Position numbers and translations under genes: made by a program. Shown here one piece after another: positions 31,657 through 41,200 of a stretch of DNA of 64,000 bases; the first letter of the stretch is position 1, and the number at the start of each line of letters is the position of its first letter. The notes under the pieces were generated by a model, which was not told the DNA's origin, made no database searches, and saw only the letters and a list, made by a program, of their open reading frames with translations. This DNA comes from Methyloceanibacter sp. wino2 (GTDB lineage: Bacteria > Pseudomonadota > Alphaproteobacteria > Rhizobiales > Methyloligellaceae): contig NZ_CP028960.1 in NCBI RefSeq assembly GCF_003071365.1, positions 2,276,501 through 2,340,500 of the forward strand, written 5' to 3'.

Positions 31657-33952
31657 CGGCGGGGTTCGGCCTCGAAAAGCTGGGACTGCTGGCGCAGCGT
31701 TTCCCGCGGATCACCCTGCTGATCATCGCAGCACTGACCATTCCGCTGGCGTTTGCCGCGGCGAAAGTCGAGTTCTCCAGCGACATTCGTGAGATTTTCC
31801 GCTCCGGGACGGAGGACTTCCGCAATCTCCAAATGGTGGAGAAGCAGTACCCGCAGACCGGCGAGGACGTGCTGTTGCTGGTGCAGGCGCCGGATCTCTT
31901 CAGCCGCGAAAATCTCGAACACTTACGCGATCTGCATCTGAACCTCCATTTCGTCGAGGGCGTGAAGCACGTCACGTCGATGTTCTCGGCCCACGACGCG
32001 CCGGATGCCTCCGGCAATGCTGAGGCCGTGTTCCCGATGGAACTCGAGGGTGTGGATATTCCCGGCTTGCGCGACACCATGCTGGCGCACCCCTTTGTCT
32101 CAGAAAAACTCTTGTCGGCGGACGCCACGACCGCGCTGTTCGTCGTCGCGATCGAGCCGCGGCCGAAGATCGACGATCTTCGCGTCGTCGCGGATGATTT
32201 GCGGCAGGTGACGGACGAAGCGCTGGCGGGCACGGACATGCAAGCCGAACTCAGCGGCGTGGCGTTCTTCCGGCTCGAGATCGTCGGCGCCTTGATCCGC
32301 GATCAGCGCCTCCTGATCGGGGCGGGCTTCACAGTATCGCTGATCATCTGCCTGCTGTTCTTCCGCAGCCCTATTTACGCCCTGCTTGCCGGTGTGCCGG
32401 CGGGGATTGCGGTGCTGTGGACCTTAGGGATCACAGAGTTGCGCGGGCAGGAGATCACCGTCCTCACCGGCGTGGTGCCGGGGCTGGTCACGGTGCTGGT
32501 GTTCGCAAGCTCGCTGCATCTGATGTTCGGCATCAAGCGCAAAGTGGTCGCGGGGGAGGGCGCGCGCGAGGCGGTCGTGTCGTCGGTGCGGGACATCGGC
32601 CCCGCTTGCGTGCTCGCGGCCATGACGACCGCGATCGCGCTGCTGTCGCTCACGCTCGTGCCTCACACGCTTGTGTCCGGGTTCGGACTCACAGCTGCCA
32701 TCGGCACGGCTGTCGCCTTTCTGGCGACGATCACGGTTCTGCCGGCGCTGGGGACGCTGCTGCTGGGGCGGCGTGGCCGAAAGGAAAACGCGGACCACAC
32801 CCTCGACCGCATCTTCACCGCCACGAGCACTGCCTGCCGGCGGCTGGGCCGCGCCATCCTCGGCAATCCCACGGCTTTTCTTGCCGCCGGGCTCATCGTC
32901 GCGATCGGTGCCGGCATTCTCTACGCCACGATCAGCCCAAGCTATCAGTATAGGGACTATCTGCCGGCGAACAGTCAGTCCTCACGGGTCATGGACGTGG
33001 TCGACAAGGAGTTCGGCGGCACCGAGGCTATCCTCCTCCATATCCAATGGCCGAAAGACAAGCCGCTCGATTCTGCCGAGGTCCTCACCGTGGTCGGGGA
33101 CGCGCACAAGACCCTGGAGACGCTGCCGCTCGTGACGCGCGCGGTGTCCCTGCACAGCATCGAGACCTGGATGCTGGAGGGCGGGCTCAAGCAGGCGCAA
33201 GTCTTGGACTTCCTGGAGGAGTCCAAGTCGCCTTTCCTCGAGCGCATGATGTCGGTGGACGATCATTCGGCGCTCGTGTCCGGCTACTTCCCCGCGGTGG
33301 ACGCCTCCGAGTTGGTGCCCGTGCTGGACGCGCTCGAAACGGACATCGAAGCCCTGCGCGCGGCGCATCCGGGTGTGCGTTTCATCGCGACCGGAATCGC
33401 GCCCCATTCCGCCCGGGCGAGTTACGACATGATCATCGAGCTCAACCGCAGCCTGTTGATCGCAATCGGGCTCAACATTCTGCTGATCGGCCTGGTCTTC
33501 TGGTCGTTGAGAGCCGGGCTCTACAGCATGGTGACCAACGTTCTGCCGATCGCCGTGGCGGGCGCGATCCTCCATCTTACGGGCGCAGGACTGCAATTCA
33601 CCTGCGTGGTTGCCTTCACCATCGGGTTTGGCATCGCGGTGGACAATGCTATTCACATCCTGAACTACTATCGTTTGATGCGGTCCAACGGCGAAGCTGT
33701 AAAGCCGGCCCTCGAGGAGACGATCGCCACCATCGGCCCGGCGCTCGCCGTCGGGTGTCTGGTGCTGATCGTCGGGTTCGGGGCACAATACTCAGCGAGC
33801 TTCCCAGCCTGCGTCTGTTTGGAGAAGTCGTGATAATGCTCTTGGCAACGGCGCTGCTGGCGAACCTTTTGGTGCTGCCGGCGTTGATCGCGTTTGTTGA
33901 AGGGCGGGCCTGGCGGACGGACGTGCCGCGGCCACCGGTCAAAGGCAGCTAG
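31653..33952 (+). CDS. RND/MMPL-family lipid transporter (HpnN/BstA-like), frameshifted near the end
   Basis: About 766 residues if intact: an N-terminal membrane helix, a large periplasmic loop, membrane helices at about 220-370, a second helix plus loop, and helices at about 600-765. GFGIAVDNAIHILNYYR is the RND signature in the second half. Frame 31653 stops at 33833 after AQYSASF; the true C-terminus (ILSELPSLRLFGEVVIMLLATALLANLLVLPAL) continues one frame over. Restoring one G in the run 33780-33783 joins them. Overlap with the cyclase gene (ATGA) implies export of its product. HpnN (hopanoids) and BstA (sterols) are the known relatives. Confidence 0.85.
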
Positions 33953-33978
33953 GCAAGGCGCTGCCAGGGAGGATCTCT

Positions 33979-34368
33979 ATGAGAAGCCTGATTTCGCTAT
34001 GCGCCGTCCTGTTCGTGGCGATGATCTCGCCGCTTCAGGCGGAACCACTAGCGCTTGAAGGGACGTGGAACGGCAGCGGCACGATGCAGGCCATGGACAA
34101 CCCGCCCCAAAAGCTGACCTGCCGCATCAAGTACAAGCGCGAGACCGAGAAGGTGTTCAAACTCGCCGCGAAATGCGTGACCATCTCGACCGCCATCAAC
34201 CAGACGGGGCAGCTCCTGAAAGTCAATCCAGGGGTGTATGTCGGGGAATTTCACGTCGCGTCCTACGACATCTCCGGACGGGTGCGGGTCGTGATCGACG
34301 GAGACGTCCAAACCATGTCGTTCAAGAGTTCCCGGGCCAATGGGAGCGTTACCCTGACAAAGTCGTGA
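33979..34368 (+). CDS. Small exported protein of the sterol cluster, unknown function
   Basis: A 129-residue protein with a signal peptide (cleavage near LQAEPLA) and an all-beta-looking remainder (LEGTWNGSGTMQ, CRIKYKRETEKVFKLAAKC, YVGEFHVASYDISGRVRVVIDG, MSFKSSRANGSVTLTKS). Two Cys after the signal may form a disulphide. AGGGAGGATCTCT gives a strong ribosome-binding site. It begins 26 bases after the transporter, so it is probably in the same operon. The Gly-Thr-Trp start of the beta part recalls small lipocalin-like or lipid-binding folds, but I do not recognise the family. Confidence 0.75.
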   Translation: MRSLISLCAVLFVAMISPLQAEPLALEGTWNGSGTMQAMDNPPQKLTCRIKYKRETEKVFKLAAKCVTISTAINQTGQLLKVNPGVYVGEFHVASYDISGRVRVVIDGDVQTMSFKSSRANGSVTLTKS

Positions 34369-34629
34369 ACCGGCTGGGTGGCCTGTGTGTTAGGATGAGG
34401 CGGCGTCCGGAAGCTCGTGGCTTTGTGGACGTGATCTGAGGGATTTCAGACCCGCTATCGGCTGCTTCCAGGCGTTTTGCGCGGGCTTTCTGTGCATGAA
34501 ATCGGGCAGCAGCCATAATCGGCCAGGGATTGGCGGCTATGCTGTCGATGGCGCCGCGTGATTCCTCGTTTGGCGCCTAAGACTTAGGGTGGCGATCCTG
34601 GGTCGAGCAGATCGGATGACCGATCTTCT

Positions 34630-35709
34630 GTGTTGCGCGCCAAACGCGCCAAAACTGTGGGGGCTAAGAGCAAGATCGTGTTGGATAGGACCGTCGGCAA
34701 CGAAGAGCTTCCGCTACTGCTGGTGCCCCAGCTGTCGCGCACCTTCGCGCTGACCATTCCAAGGCTGCCGTCCGACCTGCGGTCAACGGTGGGTACGGCC
34801 TACCTGCTGTGCCGCGCCGCGGACACGATCGAGGATTCGCAACTCCCGGATCGCGACAGGAAGATCGCTCAACTCGACATGTTCCTTGCCGGGGTCGACC
34901 GGACGGAGTCTTGGGATGAGGTTTCCAGGCGTCTTGCGGCCGAGCTGTCGGGAGAAATCGGCCCGGAGGAGCTCGAGCTCATCGATAGTTTGCCGGGCCT
35001 GATCGATATCTTGAATACCCGTCCTGTAAGACAGCAGGAGGCGGTCCGCACCTGTCTCAAGAAAATGGCATCGGGCATGAAGTCCTTCGTCAACCGTCCG
35101 ACGGGATTGGCCGACATGGCCGAGCTCGACAACTATTGCTACGTGGTGGCGGGCGTCGTCGGCGAGATGCTCACCGAGCTTTTCTGCGACCATGCCGCGG
35201 ATATCGACGAGCACCGAGAAAAGCTCGAGAAGCTTTCGGCAAGTTTCGGCCAGGGCCTGCAGATGACGAACATTCTGAAGGATATCTGGGACGACCGGCG
35301 GCAAGGGCGCTGCTACCTGCCGCAAAGTCTCTTCTGTTCCGCGAGCCTCGATCTGCGCGATCTCGACGGCGCCGCCCAGGAGCCCGCTTTCCGTCCGACG
35401 ATCCACCGGCTCGCACGGATTGCGTTGGGTCATTTGGGCAATGCCGTCGAGTACACGCTGACGATCCCGCGCCGGCACACCGGCATTCGGCAATTCTGCT
35501 TGCTCGCGATCGGCATGGCCTACGCCACCCTCAATCGGGTCGTGCAGGTGTCGCAGTTCTCCTCGGACTATCGGCCGAAAATCTCACGCTCGACGGTCAA
35601 GAGCGTGATGCTCGCGGCACCGGTGATCTGCCGAAGCGATTCGCTGACGCGCTGGACCATGTCCGGCATGGCGAGTCTTTGCGAGGCCAACGCCATTCGT
35701 CAGCCCTGA
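34630..35709 (+). CDS. Squalene synthase (farnesyl-diphosphate farnesyltransferase)
   Basis: A 359-residue class-I terpene synthase joining two farnesyl diphosphates to squalene with NADPH. Substrate-binding motifs: LSRTFALTIPRLP, first Asp motif DTIED, YCYVVAGVVGEMLTELF and second Asp motif LQMTNILKDIWDDRRQGRCYLP. The single-protein form, unlike the HpnC/HpnD/HpnE route of hopanoid producers, matches squalene synthases of sterol makers. A phytoene synthase cannot be fully excluded but the neighbouring epoxidase and cyclase argue for squalene. GTG 34630 is taken as start; GTG 34678 is possible. Confidence 0.85.
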   Translation: MLRAKRAKTVGAKSKIVLDRTVGNEELPLLLVPQLSRTFALTIPRLPSDLRSTVGTAYLLCRAADTIEDSQLPDRDRKIAQLDMFLAGVDRTESWDEVSRRLAAELSGEIGPEELELIDSLPGLIDILNTRPVRQQEAVRTCLKKMASGMKSFVNRPTGLADMAELDNYCYVVAGVVGEMLTELFCDHAADIDEHREKLEKLSASFGQGLQMTNILKDIWDDRRQGRCYLPQSLFCSASLDLRDLDGAAQEPAFRPTIHRLARIALGHLGNAVEYTLTIPRRHTGIRQFCLLAIGMAYATLNRVVQVSQFSSDYRPKISRSTVKSVMLAAPVICRSDSLTRWTMSGMASLCEANAIRQP

Positions 35710-35782
35710 CGGATCGGAGGCGGCCGCGCCGTCGATGTCTCGGGCCCTTGACAGTGCTAGAGCAAATCAAGAGTTTTGCGCC

Positions 35783-36322
35783 ATGCAGACTTTGGAGAAA
35801 GTCATTCTCGTCGACGATTGCGATCGCGAGATCGGCACCGGCGAGAAGCACGAGGTGCACAGACAGGGCTCTCTGCATCGCGCATTCTCGGTGATCATCT
35901 GGGACGATGCGGACCGGATGCTGCTGCAGCAGCGGAGTTCCGGGAAGTACCATTCCGGCGGTCTTTGGACGAATGCCTGTTGTGGGCACCCGCGCCCGGG
36001 GGAGGCGTGCGATGCGGCGGCGCGGCGCCGGTTGCAGCAGGAAATGGGCTTTGTCTGCCCGTTGGACGGGCTGGGTACGATCCGCTACCGGGCGGAACTC
36101 GACCACGACATGATCGAGCACGAGATTGTCCACGTTTTTCACGGCGTTCATGACGGCGCGATTGTGCCGAACCCAGACGAGGCGCAGGCCTATCGCTGGG
36201 CGGCCGTGGAAGATGTCCAGGCCGATGCGCTGGAAGCGCCCGAGCGATACACCGCCTGGTTCCGCAAATATCTGAAGGCGGAATGGCCCGTCAGGCGCGC
36301 CGTGCCGGAGAATTCCGGCTGA
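35783..36322 (+). CDS. idi: Isopentenyl-diphosphate delta-isomerase, type I
   Basis: A 179-residue Nudix-fold enzyme interconverting isopentenyl and dimethylallyl diphosphate. Characteristic sequences: EVHRQGSLHRAFSVIIWD, WTNACCGHPRPGE with the catalytic Cys, RRRLQQEMGF, and EHEIVHVFHG with metal-binding Glu/His. ATG 35783 is used because the family begins shortly after (ILVDDCDREIG). Located 73 bases after squalene synthase, it completes supply of C5 units for the sterol pathway. Confidence 0.93.
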   Translation: MQTLEKVILVDDCDREIGTGEKHEVHRQGSLHRAFSVIIWDDADRMLLQQRSSGKYHSGGLWTNACCGHPRPGEACDAAARRRLQQEMGFVCPLDGLGTIRYRAELDHDMIEHEIVHVFHGVHDGAIVPNPDEAQAYRWAAVEDVQADALEAPERYTAWFRKYLKAEWPVRRAVPENSG

Positions 36323-36433
36323 GCGGCGCCGTCCGGCATCGGACGGGACCGGCGCTTGAACAGAGTGTCCTTAACCAAGCTCACGGCCTCGTCACTTGAC
36401 GCAAAGGGCGCCCGGGACGAAATTCAGGTGCAT

Positions 36434-36841
36434 ATGGCCAAGCTCAGAACCATCGTTACGGCTCTCATCGTTTGCGCGCTCGCGGTATTGCCGGCGGCAA
36501 GCGCCAGCGCGGCCATGCATATGGCAGGCACAATGGGCTCGGCGGTTTCCGCCGAACATGGCGGGGGCGAGCCGGTTTCGATGCATGGCGACTGCGAGAA
36601 CCATGCGACGATGGCAGCCGCCGAAAAGGATACCGCATCCGCGCCGTCCTCCCGCGATCATGGGCCATGTCACGGCGGCAGTTGCGGCAAATGCCCGTGC
36701 ATGGGGCTTGCCGTGACGGGCGTGCTGGCCATGGGGCCCGCCACGCCGACTTTTGTCTTTACGGCCATCCCCACAGGCTGGGCAACGCCGAGCCTGCAGG
36801 CGCCGTCCATTCGGCTGCCGTCTCCGCCTCCACGCGTCTAA
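36434..36841 (+). CDS. Cys/His/Met-rich exported protein, probable metal binder
   Basis: A 135-residue protein with a signal peptide (to about ASASAAM). The mature part carries many Met, His and Cys (MHMAGTMG, MHGDCENHATM, DHGPCHGGSCGKCPCMG), fitting copper binding, then a hydrophobic stretch and the tail PPPRV. It lies 124 bases upstream of cusB on the same strand. CopL-like or similar Cu-responsive proteins share this layout, but no family is recognised with certainty. A copper chaperone or sensor role is inferred from composition and position. Confidence 0.75.
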   Translation: MAKLRTIVTALIVCALAVLPAASASAAMHMAGTMGSAVSAEHGGGEPVSMHGDCENHATMAAAEKDTASAPSSRDHGPCHGGSCGKCPCMGLAVTGVLAMGPATPTFVFTAIPTGWATPSLQAPSIRLPSPPPRV

Positions 36842-36965
36842 CTCTCCACAGAACTAACTGCACACCCGCTCCGCGCTCGGAATCCGCTTGCGCGTGAGCC
36901 CGTGCACTGAGGTCTCTCGCGATTGAACCGCGGGGACGACGCAACGATCATTGGAGAGGCGCATC

Positions 36966-38222
36966 ATGACGCGTCTGACGAGCGCCGCGATGCTTGCGGC
37001 GGGACTTTTGGCGGGAGCCGGGAGCGCCTATTGGTACTTCCACGCAACGGTCGGAGAGCACGCCGCGCCGGGCGAGATGGCGATGTCCGCCGACGCGGGC
37101 AAGAGCGCCGAGCGCAAAGTGCTCTACTACCGCAACCCGATGGGTCTTCCCGACACCTCGCCGGTGCCGAAGAAGGACTCCATGGGCATGGACTACATTC
37201 CGGTCTATGCGGATGAAGACGCCGACGACGGCACCGTCTCGATCAGCCCGGGAAAGGTCCAGCGAAGCGGCGTGCGCACGGCAAGAGCGGAAAAGCGCGT
37301 CGTCTCGCGCGACGTTCGCTCCGCCGGAACCGTGGAGCATGACGAGTCTCTGCTCACCATCGTGACCGTCCGGTCGGACGGCTACATCGAAGATCTTTTC
37401 GTCGACAAGACGGGCCAAGAGGTGACGAAGGGCGAACCTCTCTTCCGCTTCTACAGCTCGCAAATTCAGCTCGCCCAGGCGGACCTTCTCGTAGCCTTGC
37501 GTGCGCAAGGACGTGGCCGCCGCGATCTCGACGGCGCGATCCAGAAAATGCGCAATCTCGGCGTGCCCCAGAGCCGCATCGACGAGGTGCAACAGACGAA
37601 GGAAAATCCGCGCACCCTGGATTGGCCCTCGCCTACGACCGGCGACGTGACCTCCAAGAGCGCCATCAACGGCCAGTTCGTCGAGGCGGGTGAGGAGTTG
37701 TTCCGCATCGCCGATCACACACGCATGTGGGTGATCGCGGAGGTCGCGGAAGCAGATATCGGCGACATCGCGGTCGGGACTCCGGTCACCGTCACCTTGC
37801 GCGCCTTTCCCAACGAGCCCATCGAGGCGGAAGTGGGCTTCATCTATCCGGAGATGCGGAAGCTCGAGACCCGCACGATTCCCGTTCGCATCGTCTTGCC
37901 CAACGAAGACGGCCGCATCAGGCCCGGCATGTACGCCGACGTGGTGTTTCACCCCGGCGAGAAGACGGGTCCCGTCACGGCCGTTCCCACAAGCGCCGTC
38001 ATCGACAGCGGCACCAGAAAGACGGTCCTCATTGCCAAGGGCGACGGGAAATTCGAGCCGCGCGCAGTGAAGCTCGGGCGCCGCGGTGACGGCTATGTGG
38101 AGGTGCTCGACGGCGTCGCCGACGGCGACGAAGTGGTTACGTCCGCGACCTTCCTGATCGACTCCGAGAGCAATCTCAAAGCCGCGCTCCGGAACCTCGA
38201 ACCTCAGGAGGCGGGACAATGA
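36966..38222 (+). CDS. cusB: Periplasmic adaptor of copper/silver RND efflux (CusB-like)
   Basis: A 418-residue membrane-fusion protein. A membrane anchor occupies about residues 3-22, followed by a heavy-metal-binding segment (YYRNPMGLPDTSPVPKKDSM and GMDYIPVY, residues about 53-80) and the adaptor domains: barrel-sandwich hybrid (VRSDGYIEDLFVDKTGQEVTKG), alpha-hairpin, beta-barrel and membrane-proximal domain. A GGAGAGGCG site precedes the ATG at 36966. The stop overlaps the cusA start (ATGA). No outer-membrane channel gene (cusC) is present, so a TolC-type protein from elsewhere must be used. Confidence 0.92.
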   Translation: MTRLTSAAMLAAGLLAGAGSAYWYFHATVGEHAAPGEMAMSADAGKSAERKVLYYRNPMGLPDTSPVPKKDSMGMDYIPVYADEDADDGTVSISPGKVQRSGVRTARAEKRVVSRDVRSAGTVEHDESLLTIVTVRSDGYIEDLFVDKTGQEVTKGEPLFRFYSSQIQLAQADLLVALRAQGRGRRDLDGAIQKMRNLGVPQSRIDEVQQTKENPRTLDWPSPTTGDVTSKSAINGQFVEAGEELFRIADHTRMWVIAEVAEADIGDIAVGTPVTVTLRAFPNEPIEAEVGFIYPEMRKLETRTIPVRIVLPNEDGRIRPGMYADVVFHPGEKTGPVTAVPTSAVIDSGTRKTVLIAKGDGKFEPRAVKLGRRGDGYVEVLDGVADGDEVVTSATFLIDSESNLKAALRNLEPQEAGQ

Positions 38223-41200
38223 TCGCGCGCATCATCCGCTGGTCGGCGCGGAACGTCGTCCTGGTGAGCATCGCCACGGTGTTCGTGACGCTGCTGGGAC
38301 TCTACGCGGTTCAGAAGGTGCCGCTGGATGCGATCCCCGACCTGTCCGACGTGCAGGTCATCGTCTACACCGAGTATCCGGGACAGGCGCCGCAGGTCGT
38401 CGAGGATCAAGTCACCTATCCGCTGACCACCGCCATGTTGACCGTGCCAAAGGCGCGCACCGTGCGCGGCTTCTCGTTCTTCGGCGTGTCGTTCGTCTAT
38501 GTGATCTTCGACGACGGCACGGACGTCTATTGGGCGCGCTCGCGCGTAATGGAATCGTTGAGCGCGGCCGCCGGCGATCTCCCCACCGAGGTGACGCCGG
38601 AACTGGGGCCCGACGCGACGGGCGTCGGCTGGGTATACCAATATGTCTTGAAAGGCGGCGATCAAAGTCTCGCCGACCTGCGCACGCTGCAGGATTGGTA
38701 TGTGCGCTATGGCCTGTCTCAGGCGCCCGGCGTCGCCGAGGTTGCGAGCGTCGGCGGCTTCGTGAAGCAATACAGCGTCGTGGTCGACCCGCGCCGGCTG
38801 CAGGCCCTCGGTATTCCGCTGTCCAAGGTCACGAGCGCCATCCGCGACAGCAACACGGATGTCGGTGGGCGCACGCTCGAACTGTCCGAGCGCGAATACA
38901 TGGTGCGCGGCCGCGGCTACATCACGAACCTCGAGGATATCGAATCCATCGTGCTCAAGAACGATACGGGCGTGCCCGTCCTGCTCAAGGACGTCGCCCG
39001 CGTCGAACTGGTTCCGGACGAACGCCGGGGACTCTCGGAAGTGAACGGCAACGGGGAAGCCGTCTCGGGGATTGTTCTGCAGCGCTACGGCGAGAACGCA
39101 CTCTCCGTTATCGACAGTGTGAAGGAACGCCTTGCGGAGATCGCCCCCAGCCTGCCGGAAGGTGTGACCGTCGAGACCGTTTATGACCGGTCGGCGCTGA
39201 TCTATCGGGCCATCGATACGCTGAAGCGCACGCTCATCGAGGAGAGCCTCATCGTGGCCGTGGTCTGCGTGATCTTCCTCATGCATGCGCGGAGCGCGCT
39301 CGTCGCGATCATCACGCTGCCGCTGGGCGTGCTCATCGCCTATATCTGCATGTGGGCCTTGGGTCTGTCGTCGAACATCATGAGCCTTGGCGGCATCGCC
39401 ATCGCCATCGGCGCCATGGTGGACGCCTCGATCGTCATGATCGAGAACGCGCACAAGCGGCTCGAGCACGCGCCGCCCGGAAAGTCTCGCACTGAGACCA
39501 TCGTCGAGGCGGCGGTCGAGGTCGGGCCTGCGCTGTTCTTCAGTCTACTGATCATAACCGTGTCGTTTCTGCCGATCTTCGCGCTGGAGGCGCAAGAAGG
39601 GCGCTTGTTCAAGCCGCTGGCCTATACGAAGACGTTCTCCATGGCGGCGGCCGCACTTCTGTCCATCTTCGTGGTACCGGCGCTGATGATCTTGTTCGTG
39701 CGCGGCCGGATTCTGCCCGAGCACAAGAACCCGCTGAACCGAGCGCTGACTTGGATCTATCGGCCTGTCATCGAGTTCGTCCTGCGCTTCCGGGTCTCTA
39801 CGGTCCTGGTTGCTGTCGCGGTGTTCGGCGCCACGCTTTGGCCCGCGTCGAAGATCGGCAGCGAGTTCATGCCGGCCCTCAACGAGGGCACGTTGTTCTA
39901 CATGCCGACGACGTTGCCGGGCGTGTCCGTCACGGAGGCGAGCAAGTTGCTGCAGACCCAGAACAAGATCATCAAGAGCTTTCCGGAAGTGGAGTCCGTG
40001 TGGGGCAAGGCAGGGCGCGCCGCAACGGCCACCGACCCCGCGCCGATGAGCATGTTCGAGACGGTCATCAATCTGAAGCCGGAAAGCGAATGGCGGGACG
40101 GCATGACCATCGATGCGCTGACGGCGGAGATGGACAAGGCTCTGCAGTTTCCGGGCGTCTCGAATTCGTGGACCATGCCGATCAAGGCGCGCACCGACAT
40201 GCTCTCGACCGGCATCCGCACGCCGGTCGGCATTAAGGTAATCGGGCGCGATCTCGGCGAGATGGAGAACCTCGCTCGCAAGATCGAGGCGGCAGTGCGG
40301 GACGTACCGGGCACGACGAGCGCCTATGCGGAACGCGCGACTGGTGGCTACTACATCAACATTGACCCCGACCGTGCGCGTCTTGCGCGCTACGGACTCA
40401 TGGTCGGCGACGTGCAGGCGGTGATCGCGACGGCGCTCGGCGCGAACGCGGTCACCACCACGGTGGAGGGGCGCGAGCGCTACAAGGTCGCTGTCCGCTA
40501 TCCGCGCGACTATCGCAACGATCCGCAAGCCATTGCGAACGAGGTGCTGATCCCGACACCGGCAGGCGGCACGGTACCCTTGAGCGAGGTGGCGACGGTT
40601 ACGGTCGCGCAAGGCCCCTCGATGATCCGCACGGAGAACGCGCAGCTTGCGCTGTACATCTTCGTTGACTTTCGCGACCGCGATATCGGCAGCTATGTCG
40701 CGGACGCGCAGAAGGCCGTGGCTGAGAGCGTGGACTTCCCGCCGGGTTATTACGTCACCTGGAGCGGTCAGTTCGAGTATCTGCAGCGCGCCGAGATGCG
40801 CCTGCAAATCGTCGTGCCGCTCACCGCGCTCGTCATCTTCGTGCTGCTCTATCTCAATTTCGGGCGTCTGACCGAGACACTTATCGTGATGTTGTCCGTA
40901 CCGTTCGCCCTGGTCGGCGGCGTTTGGTTCATGTGGTGGCTCGATTTCAATTTCTCGGTGGCAGCCGTCACGGGCTTCATTGCTCTGGCGGGCGTCGCCG
41001 CCGAGACGGGTGTCGTGATGCTCATCTATCTCGACAACGCGTTGAAGGAGCGAATCGCGGCGTCCGCGCAAGAAGGCCGCACGCTGAAGCCCAGCGATCT
41101 TCATGCGGCGATTGTTTCCGGTGCGGCGGGCCGCGTGCGTCCCAAGATCATGACCGTGGCTGCGATCATGGCCGGTCTGCTCCCCATACTCTGGGCGCAT

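Noticed and set aside
36325..36355. GC-rich inverted repeat after idi as terminator
   Set aside because: Stem is imperfect and no T-run follows; kept out of the feature list.
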